This document shows, piece after piece, positions 9,233 through 18,393 of a stretch of 64,000 nucleotides of DNA. The position numbers were made by a program, and so were the translations under genes. Source of the DNA: Longitalea luteola. Lineage in GTDB: Bacteria; Bacteroidota; Bacteroidia; Chitinophagales; Chitinophagaceae. The notes under the pieces are model-generated. The model saw nothing but the letters and a program-made list of their open reading frames with translations. It did no database searches and was not told the origin of the DNA. The stretch lies in assembly GCF_017356035.1 (NCBI RefSeq), contig NZ_JAFIQX010000012.1, forward strand, positions 124,001 through 188,000. The letters run 5' to 3'. The stretch's first letter is position 1; each line of letters starts with the position of its first letter.

Positions 9233-9281
9233 GGCAAAGCATTCGTGATCCATTTATGCCTAACCGCTGATATAAAAATCA

Positions 9282-9287
9282 AAGGAG
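9282..9287 (+). promoter_or_regulatory. Strong Shine-Dalgarno site
   Basis: AAGGAG, 8 bases before the ATG at 9296. Such a strong site is uncommon in this phylum. It decides the start of the glutamate-synthase-like gene over the earlier in-frame ATG at 9245. Confidence 0.6.
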
Positions 9288-9295
9288 TTATTATC

Positions 9296-10855
9296 ATGAA
9301 AAATACAAAACCGTTGTCAATAAGCGCAACTGTGTTGCTGGTTATTGTACTGATAAATGTTATTGTAGCACAGGAAGCTTATACGGGAAATGAAGACCTT
9401 TATTATGTTCTGTTGATCACATTGCCATTGATGGTGCTCGTCATTTATAATGTGCGGCAAAGGAAGCATGCGATCCTGCGAAATTTTCCGCTGATCGGTT
9501 ACCTGCGCTATTTTTTTGAATGGATGCGGCCGGAAATGCGTCAATATTTTTTTGAATCCGACCTCGATGGCAAGCCGTTTAACCGGCGGCAACGATCAAT
9601 TGTTTATCAAAGAGCAAAGAATGTAAAACAAACCGTTGCTTTCGGGATGCAAACAAATCCTGATGCGCCGGGATTTGAATGGGTGGCGCATTCCGTTTAT
9701 CCGGCCAGTTTGAAGGAAGATGAATTACGCGTGTGGATAGGTAATCATTTGTGTAAACAGCCTTACCATGCAAGCATATATAATATCGGTGCAATGAGTT
9801 ACGGCGCATTGAGCAAAACGGCCATTACTGCGCTGAACCAGGGGGCGAAGATCGGTGGATTTGCGCATAATACCGGTGAAGGTGGTATCAGTGATCATCA
9901 CCTGCAGGGTGGTGACCTGATATGGCAAATAGGAACCGGTTATTTCGGTTGCCGGGATGAGCATGGCCGGTTCCATCCATTTGCCTTTCGCAAAAATGCA
10001 TTACGACCCGAGGTAAAAATGATTGAGCTGAAGCTGTCGCAGGGAGCAAAACCTGGTCATGGAGGCATTTTGCCGGCAACAAAGAATACGGACGAAGTCG
10101 CCAGAATAAGACAGGTACAACCGGGAACCACTATTTATTCTCCCGGAAAACACAGCGAGTTTGATTCTGCTGAAGGGCTGGTACGTTTCCTCCAGCTTTT
10201 ACGGGAATTGTCAGAAGGTAAACCGGTTGGATTTAAGATCTGCATTGGCGATAAGCAGGAATTCATTGACATCTGCAATGCAATGCGGTCAACCGGCTGC
10301 ATTCCTGATTTCATAACGGTAGATGGCGCAGAAGGTGGTACAGGGGCTGCACCGCTGGAGTTTACGGATCATTTGGGAATGCCTTTATATGAAGCACTGG
10401 CTTTTGTAAAGCAGACCCTGGATGAAAAAAAGTTATCACAACACATCAAATTAATTGCTGCGGGCAAGATCATAACCGGTTTCGACGTGCTTAAAGTGCT
10501 TTCATTAGGTGCGTCGGCCTGTTACAGTGCACGCGGAATGATGTTCGCCTTGGGTTGTATACAGGCGCTGGTATGCGATAGCGGCAAATGTCCGGTGGGC
10601 GTGGCTACCCAGGATCCAACACGGTACAAAGGACTGGATCCACAGGATAAAAGTGTGCGGGTGTTCAACTTTCATGCGAACACTATAAAAGCCACCAGGG
10701 AATTGATGGAAGCTTGTGGTTTTACTGAGATCCGGAAGATACAGCCTTCAAAACTGTTCCGGAAAATAGATCAGCAAACCCTGTTGAGTTTTGAAGAGAT
10801 ATATTTTGCCAACAACCTGAAAAAAAACAAACAAAAACAATATTTACTTACATAA
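9296..10855 (+). CDS. Membrane-anchored FMN-binding glutamate-synthase-family protein
   Basis: Protein of 519 residues. Two N-terminal hydrophobic segments (about residues 8-27 and 35-53) are followed by a full FMN-binding TIM-barrel domain like the synthase domain of ferredoxin-dependent glutamate synthase. Visible motifs: IGAMSYGALS (about 164-173), GEGG, SQGAKPGHGG, GAEGGTGAAP (about 344-353), and C421-x5-C427-x4-C432, the [3Fe-4S] ligand spacing of GltB (ending GKCPVGVATQ). The glutaminase domain is absent, as in stand-alone family members. The natural acceptor and reaction are not established for these short forms, so glutamate synthesis should not be assumed. It sits between an unknown gene and an Rnk-like gene. 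Confidence 0.88.
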   Translation: MKNTKPLSISATVLLVIVLINVIVAQEAYTGNEDLYYVLLITLPLMVLVIYNVRQRKHAILRNFPLIGYLRYFFEWMRPEMRQYFFESDLDGKPFNRRQRSIVYQRAKNVKQTVAFGMQTNPDAPGFEWVAHSVYPASLKEDELRVWIGNHLCKQPYHASIYNIGAMSYGALSKTAITALNQGAKIGGFAHNTGEGGISDHHLQGGDLIWQIGTGYFGCRDEHGRFHPFAFRKNALRPEVKMIELKLSQGAKPGHGGILPATKNTDEVARIRQVQPGTTIYSPGKHSEFDSAEGLVRFLQLLRELSEGKPVGFKICIGDKQEFIDICNAMRSTGCIPDFITVDGAEGGTGAAPLEFTDHLGMPLYEALAFVKQTLDEKKLSQHIKLIAAGKIITGFDVLKVLSLGASACYSARGMMFALGCIQALVCDSGKCPVGVATQDPTRYKGLDPQDKSVRVFNFHANTIKATRELMEACGFTEIRKIQPSKLFRKIDQQTLLSFEEIYFANNLKKNKQKQYLLT

Positions 10856-10862
10856 AAAATAG

Positions 10863-11264
10863 ATGATCATGCTAACAATAAAAAATGAACTGGTGCTTAG
10901 GACGGACGATTACAAGCTTTTGATCTCTTTCCTGAATGGAGGAAACGCAAAGACGGCCTTCGATCAACGTAATGCTGCTGCTTTACATGCTGAGCTTAAG
11001 AAAGCGAAACTGGTAGACAAGGACGATTTCCCCGATGATGTTGTCAGGATCAATTCTACGATCCGGGTAAAAGCTGAAGAGTCGGACGATATTCTGCAGT
11101 TTATGCTGGTAACACCAGATAAAGCTAATATCAAAGAAGGCAGGGTTTCGATCATGGCGCCCATTGGTACTGCGCTCATAGGTTTTAAAAAAGGGCAGCA
11201 GGTGAAATGGCGGGTGCCCGGGGGTGAAAAAACGTTTACCATCCTGGATGTTATAAATCAATAA
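10863..11264 (+). CDS. Rnk / GreA-GreB C-terminal domain protein
   Basis: Protein of 133 residues (131 if ATG 10869 is used). Residues about 50-131 match the FKBP-like C-terminal domain shared by GreA/GreB and Rnk: a strand-rich stretch, then VSIMAPIGTALIGFKKGQQV and a last strand ending TFTILDVINQ. The N-terminal part is a short helical segment and lacks the long GreA coiled coil, so it is closer to Rnk (regulator of nucleoside diphosphate kinase) and presumably binds RNA polymerase without cleavage-factor activity. It lies 7 bases after the upstream gene and is followed by a strong terminator, making it the last gene of the unit. Confidence 0.85.
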   Translation: MIMLTIKNELVLRTDDYKLLISFLNGGNAKTAFDQRNAAALHAELKKAKLVDKDDFPDDVVRINSTIRVKAEESDDILQFMLVTPDKANIKEGRVSIMAPIGTALIGFKKGQQVKWRVPGGEKTFTILDVINQ

Positions 11265-11303
11265 AGCTATTAGGTGGTTACTAAGGGTAGTACTGTGCTG
11301 ATC

Positions 11304-11337
11304 AACCGTCCTGGTTTAACCCGGACGGTTTTTTTTA
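11304..11337 (+). terminator. Rho-independent terminator
   Basis: AACCGTCC (11304-11311) pairs perfectly with GGACGGTT (11323-11330), loop of 11, followed by a run of eight T including the stem end. It closes the three-gene unit. Confidence 0.92.
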
Positions 11338-11814
11338 TTTTAGAAAGTCAAAAACAAACCTGCCCGCGTCATTAATGATCATGATCAGGATACAACCGCA
11401 CGGCATTGATCAAAGACAAGTTTTTCGGGCGGTTCAATGAATGTTTTTTGGTGACATGAAAAAAATAATTAATTTATAAAAAATTTTAAACTGAACTCCA
11501 GCCAGCATGCTTTATCCTACGAATGTTAGGTTCAACTGATCAGTCAGTCCAGTAAACGTTACCAACTTTCTCAGTTACACTGCTAATACAATATCCAGAT
11601 ATCTTAATGAATTACCGGATAATGTTCCTGCTGTGTTAATCCCATCCAGAATTAATGATCGACTGTAAGTATTAACGGATAATACAATGACTTTCTATGC
11701 CCGAAAGCCAGAAGAAAAAATGTCAATGTATACTAACAGCTACCAATGTACGTATTTTGTAGCGTTGAGCATGAGCATTCTATAGAACTTCCCTGACAGC
11801 AAATAAAATAACTT
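11338..11814. other. AT-rich intergenic region
   Basis: About 475 bases without a gene I can support. There is an AT-rich patch around 11460-11490, and TATTTTG at 11753-11759 could be a degenerate -7 box for the next gene. Confidence 0.45.
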
Positions 11815-13539
11815 ATGTATAAAACTGTTAACCCTGAGAGCGGGTGCGAAGCCCAAATGCCGATATCCGGCAACGATGCAGCGGCTGCTCATGACACCAG
11901 TCCGCGCTTCAACAATGCCTCCACGATTGAAGTGATAACCGGTCCTGCCGTTATTCATCTGTTAATGAAACCGGAATTTCAAAAAAAGCTCGATCTCCTT
12001 TTTGTCTCTTGTCCGTGGGCAACCGTATTTCAAAGCAGTGTTTACATTACAGCGTGGTATCAGGTGTATCGCCACAAACATCTTCCGTTGATGGTACTGG
12101 CTGTTGAAAACGGACAACTTACCGGTATGCTGCCCATGGTCATGTTAGATACGCAATCCAGTAAAGACACCGGCAAACAGAACAGGATCACAGGTGCAGG
12201 GCATTATGATGCGGAATACCAGTCGTGGCTCGCGGCGCCTGCTTATAGCGAAGTTTTCATAAAGGCAGCACTGGAAGAACTTCTGAAACAGTTTCCGGGT
12301 CATCCCATCACATTCAGGTACCTGCCTCCGGCAACACCCCTGCATTGGTTAAAGACAGAAAGGAGGTGGCGACGGCTGGGTGTTTTACAGTCTCATACGC
12401 GCCCGCTGATCGATCTGAGCCAGCCAGACCATGCCAAATTATTAAAGAGCAAACAATTCCGGAACAAACTGAACCGGTTGAAAAGATTGGGCGAGCTGCA
12501 GTTGGAAAGCATTACCGACCTGGAGTCTTTTAAAAGCAGCCTCGACGAATTGGCGGTGCTGTATGATTTCCGGTTCAGCGCATTATATAACAAGCACCAC
12601 TTTAAGAACGATCCGGCAAAGAAGGAGTTACTTTTGCAGCTGTTCCGTTTACAGTTGCTGCATGTAACCATATTAAAAGTTAATGGAAAGACATTTGCAG
12701 CCGTAGCGGCGATAGCAGGGGAGAATTGGGTGTATCTGTCGGGCTTCAGTTGTCATTCACCATTTAAAGCCAGGTCATATTCTCCCGGCATTATGCATTT
12801 TTTATTTTTGGCAAAAAGGCCAAAAGAAGAGAACATACAATATTTTGATCTCACGCCAGGTTATGATTCCTTTAAAGAAACGCTGGCCAATGAACACGAT
12901 AAAGTGCATGAGCTGCTGATCAGCAGCGCTCCCGTATACCGGCTGAAAAAGAGAATAAGGAAATGGATGCATCTGCGTCTGCTCAGCGCCGGCATACGAC
13001 CGATGACTGCTGAAGTGACCGTGAAAAAATTTTGGTATCGCCTTAAAAATATAAGCTTATGGGTTGTGATACAAAAACTGGCGGGAAGTGTACTCAGGAG
13101 GTCGCCCAAGCAATGTTATGTAATACCACCGAACCCGGTTCTGTCAGGTGTGAAAATAGCAGTGAATAAAGATGATCTCAACGATCTGCTGCAATTCAGG
13201 GCTGAAAAAGGAACCGGTATCACAAGATGGGATTTTCTGGCCGATGCGATGTGCCGGTTGGAGACCGGGCAGCATTGTTATACCTGGATGGAAAACGATC
13301 GCTTATTGAGCTGTGCCTGGTTTACTTTCCCCGAGGAAACGGAAACAGATGTGCTAAACGGTAATGTTATTGAACTGAGGCGACTTTATTGTCACGGTGC
13401 AGGTAAGAATCATTTGCATTTATTCTTGTATAGTGTTATCGATGCTGCGATCAATGTAGGGAACGGGAAGTATTTTATTTCAAATGACCCGTTGTTTTGC
13501 CAGGCACTGGAGGCGATCGGATTCAACCAGGTAAATTAA
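11815..13539 (+). CDS. GNAT/BioF2-like (CelD/BcsL-type) acyltransferase protein
   Basis: Protein of 574 residues, no signal peptide. Residues about 60-360 match the Acetyltransf_6/BioF2-like fold found in CelD/BcsL and FemAB-like proteins: WATVFQSSVYITAWYQVY near the start, then a basic KQFRNKLNRLKRLGE helix, then YLSGFSCHSPFKARSYSPG and FDLTPGYDSFKETLAN with the conserved Asp and Lys. A shorter second GNAT-like region follows after residue 440, ending YFISNDPLFCQALEAIGF. Such enzymes often add acyl groups in cell-surface polysaccharide pathways, but no polysaccharide genes are adjacent here and the substrate is unknown. Confidence 0.75.
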   Translation: MYKTVNPESGCEAQMPISGNDAAAAHDTSPRFNNASTIEVITGPAVIHLLMKPEFQKKLDLLFVSCPWATVFQSSVYITAWYQVYRHKHLPLMVLAVENGQLTGMLPMVMLDTQSSKDTGKQNRITGAGHYDAEYQSWLAAPAYSEVFIKAALEELLKQFPGHPITFRYLPPATPLHWLKTERRWRRLGVLQSHTRPLIDLSQPDHAKLLKSKQFRNKLNRLKRLGELQLESITDLESFKSSLDELAVLYDFRFSALYNKHHFKNDPAKKELLLQLFRLQLLHVTILKVNGKTFAAVAAIAGENWVYLSGFSCHSPFKARSYSPGIMHFLFLAKRPKEENIQYFDLTPGYDSFKETLANEHDKVHELLISSAPVYRLKKRIRKWMHLRLLSAGIRPMTAEVTVKKFWYRLKNISLWVVIQKLAGSVLRRSPKQCYVIPPNPVLSGVKIAVNKDDLNDLLQFRAEKGTGITRWDFLADAMCRLETGQHCYTWMENDRLLSCAWFTFPEETETDVLNGNVIELRRLYCHGAGKNHLHLFLYSVIDAAINVGNGKYFISNDPLFCQALEAIGFNQVN

Positions 13540-13576
13540 TAAGCGCCCGGTTCGGGACTGGATGATTTTTACAGGA

Positions 13577-15442
13577 TCAACTATAGGGCAACAAAAAATA
13601 AAAAGTGGATCCATCGCCAGGGTGTGATGTTACGCCTATTGAGCCATAATGTTGTTTGATGATTTCCGCAGAGATATATAAGCCCAAACCAAACCCTTTA
13701 GCCTCGGGGCCATGTTCTCCCCGGTAATACCGGTCAAAGATAAATTGCTGTTCTTCGGGCGGAACACCAATGCCCTGATCCTTCACACTGAGCATCGCCT
13801 TGTCCTGCTTGTCTTCCGTTGAAATAACAATATCAGTTTGCTGAGGCGAATACTTCACCGCGTTGGAAACCAAATTGTTTAGTACCTGACCGATCCGTTC
13901 ACGATCTGCGTGAATGAGGCCGATGGGCCCCGCCTTCCAAATGAGATGATGATCAGGGGCAATTGATCTGAGTGCCTCCAGTTGTTCTTCAACCATGGCA
14001 TTCAGATCAAAAGTTTGCAAATATAATTTCATTCGTCCTTCTGAAAAGTTACTTGAGTCAAGCAGGTTCTGGATGAGCTTGACTAGCCGGTCAACCTGGC
14101 TATTGAGTTTGCCAAGTAATAAAACGTTTTGCCCTTCGTTCACTTCTTCGAAATTTTCACGAAGCAGTTCGCTATATGTTTTGATGGCTGTCAGAGGCGT
14201 TTTCAGTTCATGGCTGGCCAGGCTTATAAAATCATCCTTTTGCTTTTCGAGTAATTTGCGGGGCGTTATATCGTAAATAACACCGATCATTTTTGAAGCC
14301 TGGCTGCCTGTATGCGATAATACACGGCCATATACATTTACCCATTTCACCTGTCTGTTATCTGGTCTGATGATCCGGCATTCCGTATTAAAAATATGCA
14401 GGCCATTCAACGCAGCATCTAACTGCTCCTGCACGGCGTGTTTGTCTACGGGATAAATATAATTCAGCAGGACATCCGGCTCCTGTTGTGCATGATGGTC
14501 GGGTAATCCTATCAGCAGGGCAGCCTGATCGCTTAATTTAACAAGGTTGGTTTCCCCATCCCATTCCCATTCGCCCATTTCCGCAGATTTCATGGCAAGG
14601 CTTTTACGCTGCTCGGACAGTAGTAAGGCTTCTTCCGTCAACTTACGGTCAGTAATATTGCGTCCTACTTTCACATATCCTTTTATGTCGCCCTGATGTA
14701 TAGGCGTCATTACGCCGCTCATGAAAAAGCGGCTGCCATCCTTATGCAGGTGCCAGCGTTCATCGATAGAGCGGCCGGTTGTTTTTACCATGTTGATCTC
14801 AAGTTCGGGAATAAGACCCTGCTGGTCCTCTTTAGTGTAAATGATCCGCGTGTGACTGCCAATGACTTCATTCTTCATATAACCGAACATGATCTCGGCG
14901 CCGCTGTTCCAGTCTATGATAACACCTTGCTCGTCCATGGTAATAATGGCAAAGTCCACCGCTGCTTCCACCATCGCCCTTAACCTGCTTTCCGAAGCTG
15001 CCAATGCTTCCTCGGTCCTACGAAATTCCGTTACATCCCTGGCAACAGTAGAAACGCCTATAACTGAACCCTTATCATTTTTAACGGGTGATAATGTTAT
15101 TTCCAGATGAATATAGTGACCGCCTTTATGTATCCTGTAAGTGTCGTACAACACTATCGGCTTTCCCTGTCTGATCGCCTCGATCTTTTGAAGAAGGTCG
15201 CTAAAATCGTTGGGAAAGGTGACCATAAGTAGTGATCGCCCGATGATCTCTTTTGCCGGATAACCGTATAATCGTTCTGCTGCCTTGTTCCAACTGGTTA
15301 CTATGCCGTGTAAATTCACAGTCACAACAGAATCTTCCATCGTATCTATTACAGACGCCAGAAAGAACTTTGCTTCATCATCCTTTATCAGCTGGTTGCC
15401 AGAGCACGAGTCATCGTTGTGTTTGCCACTATTATTTTCCAT
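13577..15442 (-). CDS. PAS-domain sensor histidine kinase
   Basis: About 621 residues from ATG 15442 (MENNSGKHND). A longer frame adds 17 residues. There are three consecutive PAS/PAC domains (about residues 25-145, 150-270, 275-400), then a HisKA dimerisation domain with phospho-acceptor His411 in SLASHELKTPL, and an HATPase domain with N-box NLVSNAVKYS, G1 DQGIGV, F-box FDRYYRG and G2 GFGLGLYIS. There is no membrane segment, so it should be a cytoplasmic sensor. No response regulator is adjacent; it is an orphan kinase. The signal cannot be predicted, since no haem or flavin motif is evident in the PAS domains. Confidence 0.9.
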   Translation of the reverse strand: MENNSGKHNDDSCSGNQLIKDDEAKFFLASVIDTMEDSVVTVNLHGIVTSWNKAAERLYGYPAKEIIGRSLLMVTFPNDFSDLLQKIEAIRQGKPIVLYDTYRIHKGGHYIHLEITLSPVKNDKGSVIGVSTVARDVTEFRRTEEALAASESRLRAMVEAAVDFAIITMDEQGVIIDWNSGAEIMFGYMKNEVIGSHTRIIYTKEDQQGLIPELEINMVKTTGRSIDERWHLHKDGSRFFMSGVMTPIHQGDIKGYVKVGRNITDRKLTEEALLLSEQRKSLAMKSAEMGEWEWDGETNLVKLSDQAALLIGLPDHHAQQEPDVLLNYIYPVDKHAVQEQLDAALNGLHIFNTECRIIRPDNRQVKWVNVYGRVLSHTGSQASKMIGVIYDITPRKLLEKQKDDFISLASHELKTPLTAIKTYSELLRENFEEVNEGQNVLLLGKLNSQVDRLVKLIQNLLDSSNFSEGRMKLYLQTFDLNAMVEEQLEALRSIAPDHHLIWKAGPIGLIHADRERIGQVLNNLVSNAVKYSPQQTDIVISTEDKQDKAMLSVKDQGIGVPPEEQQFIFDRYYRGEHGPEAKGFGLGLYISAEIIKQHYGSIGVTSHPGDGSTFYFLLPYS

Positions 15443-15581
15443 ATAAAGACGTTGAATGTGGAAAGTTGTTTGAGAAACATATTCCAATCGCAAGTATTAA
15501 AGGTAGTCTTTTAGGAAGACATAGCCGGCATGGTCCGCACAATTGTTAGCCATACTGGCATCATAACCTTCCCTGTTCAAT

Positions 15582-15615
15582 AAAAAGATCCCCGGTACAA
15601 CAAAATACCGGGGAT
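15582..15615 (-). terminator. Rho-independent terminator after the FtsX-type permease
   Basis: Perfect 10-base arms ATCCCCGGTA (15588-15597) and TACCGGGGAT (15606-15615) with an 8-base loop. On the minus strand the stem is followed by five T. Confidence 0.9.
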
Positions 15616-15677
15616 TTAGATACCCACCGTATGGATGCCCCTGATGAGCGGTCAGGTGGTTATGATCATGTGGTCGC

Positions 15678-18059
15678 CTATTCGGTGCGCAAACTTTTTA
15701 CGGGATTGGCCAGCGCCGCCTTGATAGCCTGAAAACTTACGGTGATCATGGTAATGATCAAAGCGCCAATAGCAGCCACTGCAAATACCCACCACGACAA
15801 ATTGGTTCTGAAATCGTATTTCTGCAGCCAGGTGCTCATATAATACAATGCTAACGGGATAGCGATGAGGCAGGACAATATCACCAGCAGGATAAAATCT
15901 TTCGTTAGCAATTGCCATATGTTCAATATGGAAGCGCCCAGCACATTGCGGATCCCGATCTCTTTTACACGTTGTTCAGCCATAAATGAAGTTAATCCGA
16001 ACAAACCCAAACAGGAAATGAAGATTGCCAGCATGGCAAAGGAAGTGGCCAAAGTGCCAATGCGTTTTTCATTGCCGAACTTCTTCGCAAATTCTTCATC
16101 GGTAAAATCGGCTTTGAAAGGAGAGGAAGGATCATGTTTTTTCAGCACAGCTTCTATTGCACTCAAAGCGTCTTTAGCGCTCCGGTTGGGATTTATTCTC
16201 ATGATGAATAAATTCTGCTGCTCAGGCGAAATGTGGAATAGCGCAGCACGTACCGGCTTGTAAGGCGATTCTACCAGCATATCTTCTACCACCCCAATGA
16301 CCGTAAACGGTTTGTCTTCCCAGCGGATCACTTTACCCACAGGATCTTTCAGCCCGATAAAGGCAACCGCAGACTCATTTAGTATAAAGGCCGAGGTGTC
16401 AGTAGCGAATGCTCTCGAAAAATCCCGCCCCTGTTTTATTTTCCAGCCTACTGTTTTTCCATACTCATGGGTTACTGCATTGTTCGGGAAATCTACGCCC
16501 AGGTTCGGGTCCTTGCCTGGCCAGTCGAAACCGCCATTGGTATTCCACACGCCGGTGGTAGGACTGCCCGATTCCGTCATTTCAACAATTACGCCGGCAT
16601 TTTTCAGATCATTTCGTATTGCTTCAAAATGTTTATGCAATTCTTCTGAGACGCGGTGTGTGATCAGTCCGTCACGGTTATAACCAATCGGCCGGTTCAT
16701 GCCAAGATTGATCTGTTTGTATACTACAATAGTGCCTATGATAAGGATAATCGAAATGGTGAACTGTGCCACTACCAGCACTTTTCTTGGCAGGGATGCA
16801 TATCGCCCTGCCCGGAAAGTTCCTTTAAGCACTTTTACGGGTTGAAAGGAGCTAAGGAACAATGCAGGATATAAACCTGCCAGTAAACCGGTAAGCACAC
16901 TAAGCCCCAGACCTGCAAACCAGAACAGCGGATCATTCCAGGGAATGACCATTTTCTTTTCTGCCACCGAATTGAAAAACGGCATAAGGAGGGCGGCCAG
17001 TAAAATGGAAATCATAAATGCTATCAGAGCGGTGAGCACGGACTCACTGAAAAATTGCGCGATCAGTTGGGTCCTTGCCGAACCAACGGTCTTGCGTATC
17101 CCCACTTCCTTGGCCCTTTTTTCAGACCGGGCGGTGCTCAGGTTCATGAAATTTATGCACGCTAGCAGCAGCACGAAGATGCCGATGATCCCAAACAGCC
17201 ACACTGTTTCAATACGCCCGCCGACATTAACGCCCTCCTTGAAATCGCCATACAAATGCCATTTGCTCATGGGATGCAGAAAAACCACCGGTTTATACCG
17301 CTTGCCATGTTCATCCAGATTGTTGAGCTTTACATTCCTGATCTTTGCCGAAACTTTTTCGATGTTCACATGGTCGGCTACCTGCGCATACGTTTGGGTG
17401 AAATTGCTGCCCCAGGGATTCTCCATTTTTTCGATCCAGGGATTCATACTCAGGTACAATTGCCAGGGCAGAATGAATTCCATATCGCGGAAACTCGTAT
17501 TGTCGGGCAGGTTCTCATAAACGCCGGTCACTTTTACATTTGTTTTATTTTCCAGCCGCAGCAGCCTGCCAATGGGGTCTGCGTCACCAAATATAGCATT
17601 GGCAACAGATTGGGAAAGCATAATAGAATTCATATCCTTCAAACCATTCTTTGATCCCTTCAGTATTTTCAAACTCAGCATATCGGTGGCCTCTGGTTCC
17701 ATATACCTGCCCTGTTTTCCAAAGATCTTGTCGCCACAGGCAAGGCCCATAAGCGTATTCCAGCTCGACTGTACCACATATTTAAAATCATTGCCGTACA
17801 ATCGCCGGATCTCCGGGCCCATGACAGCTGGGTTGGCCACCTGCGTTTGCCATTTGCCATTGAAGAGCTGGTGCTGCATAACCTGCGTTATGCGATCATA
17901 GTTTTTATGATAGGTGTCATAACTTACTTCATCTTTGATCCAAAGGGCGATGAGAATAGTTACTGTTAAACCCACTGCCAGGCCACTGATGTTTATAAAA
18001 GAGGAGGTTTTGCTCTTGAAAAGATTACGCCAGGCGATCTTGAAATAGTTCTTAAGCAT
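15678..18059 (-). CDS. FtsX/MacB-type ABC transporter permease
   Basis: Permease of 793 residues of the type that is highly multiplied in Bacteroidota. The N-terminus MLKNYFKIAWRNLFKSKT precedes TM1 (about 20-42). Then comes a large periplasmic MacB_PCD domain, FtsX membrane segments about 285-455 containing EKRAKEVGIRKTVGS, a second periplasmic domain, and a second FtsX segment set about 670-780 with EQRVKEIGIRNVLGA. This gives eight TM helices and two half-repeats. No ATP-binding subunit is adjacent, which is usual for this family. Function is probably in mechanotransmission or efflux; the substrate is unknown. Confidence 0.9.
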   Translation of the reverse strand: MLKNYFKIAWRNLFKSKTSSFINISGLAVGLTVTILIALWIKDEVSYDTYHKNYDRITQVMQHQLFNGKWQTQVANPAVMGPEIRRLYGNDFKYVVQSSWNTLMGLACGDKIFGKQGRYMEPEATDMLSLKILKGSKNGLKDMNSIMLSQSVANAIFGDADPIGRLLRLENKTNVKVTGVYENLPDNTSFRDMEFILPWQLYLSMNPWIEKMENPWGSNFTQTYAQVADHVNIEKVSAKIRNVKLNNLDEHGKRYKPVVFLHPMSKWHLYGDFKEGVNVGGRIETVWLFGIIGIFVLLLACINFMNLSTARSEKRAKEVGIRKTVGSARTQLIAQFFSESVLTALIAFMISILLAALLMPFFNSVAEKKMVIPWNDPLFWFAGLGLSVLTGLLAGLYPALFLSSFQPVKVLKGTFRAGRYASLPRKVLVVAQFTISIILIIGTIVVYKQINLGMNRPIGYNRDGLITHRVSEELHKHFEAIRNDLKNAGVIVEMTESGSPTTGVWNTNGGFDWPGKDPNLGVDFPNNAVTHEYGKTVGWKIKQGRDFSRAFATDTSAFILNESAVAFIGLKDPVGKVIRWEDKPFTVIGVVEDMLVESPYKPVRAALFHISPEQQNLFIMRINPNRSAKDALSAIEAVLKKHDPSSPFKADFTDEEFAKKFGNEKRIGTLATSFAMLAIFISCLGLFGLTSFMAEQRVKEIGIRNVLGASILNIWQLLTKDFILLVILSCLIAIPLALYYMSTWLQKYDFRTNLSWWVFAVAAIGALIITMITVSFQAIKAALANPVKSLRTE

Positions 18060-18393
18060 ACCAATATAATTGTGCAGAAATTAAAATGAATAATAAAAGC
18101 ACTAATCAGGTGCCATTTTGCAACCGTATAAAAACAAATACATTACAGATCGGCATTTCCACGAACTGTACGGTTTCGATACACTGGTGAACGCTATCAA
18201 TACAAACGGCAGGCGGACTGGGCTGCCATTTCCTAACGGCAGCTGCCACGAAGTTGCCGTTTTAATAAAACACCTATGCAACATTTTATGATAAAAAGCT
18301 ACATTAAAAAAGGCTTATTTCACAACATTGTGTAACTTAATTACGCGCCGGTTCGTCACAGCTTATTCATCCTTCACTTTAAACTTTGGGAAT
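18060..18393. other. Divergent intergenic region with a hairpin
   Basis: Upstream region shared by the permease (minus) and a serine hydrolase (plus). AACGGCA (18235-18241) pairs with TGCCGTT (18255-18261), followed by TTTAATAAAA. It could act as a weak terminator or an operator. No promoter match is convincing. Confidence 0.35.

Noticed and set aside
18235-18261. Hairpin as terminator
   Set aside because: The stem is only seven base pairs, the following tract is mixed A/T, and no gene ends just upstream on either strand.
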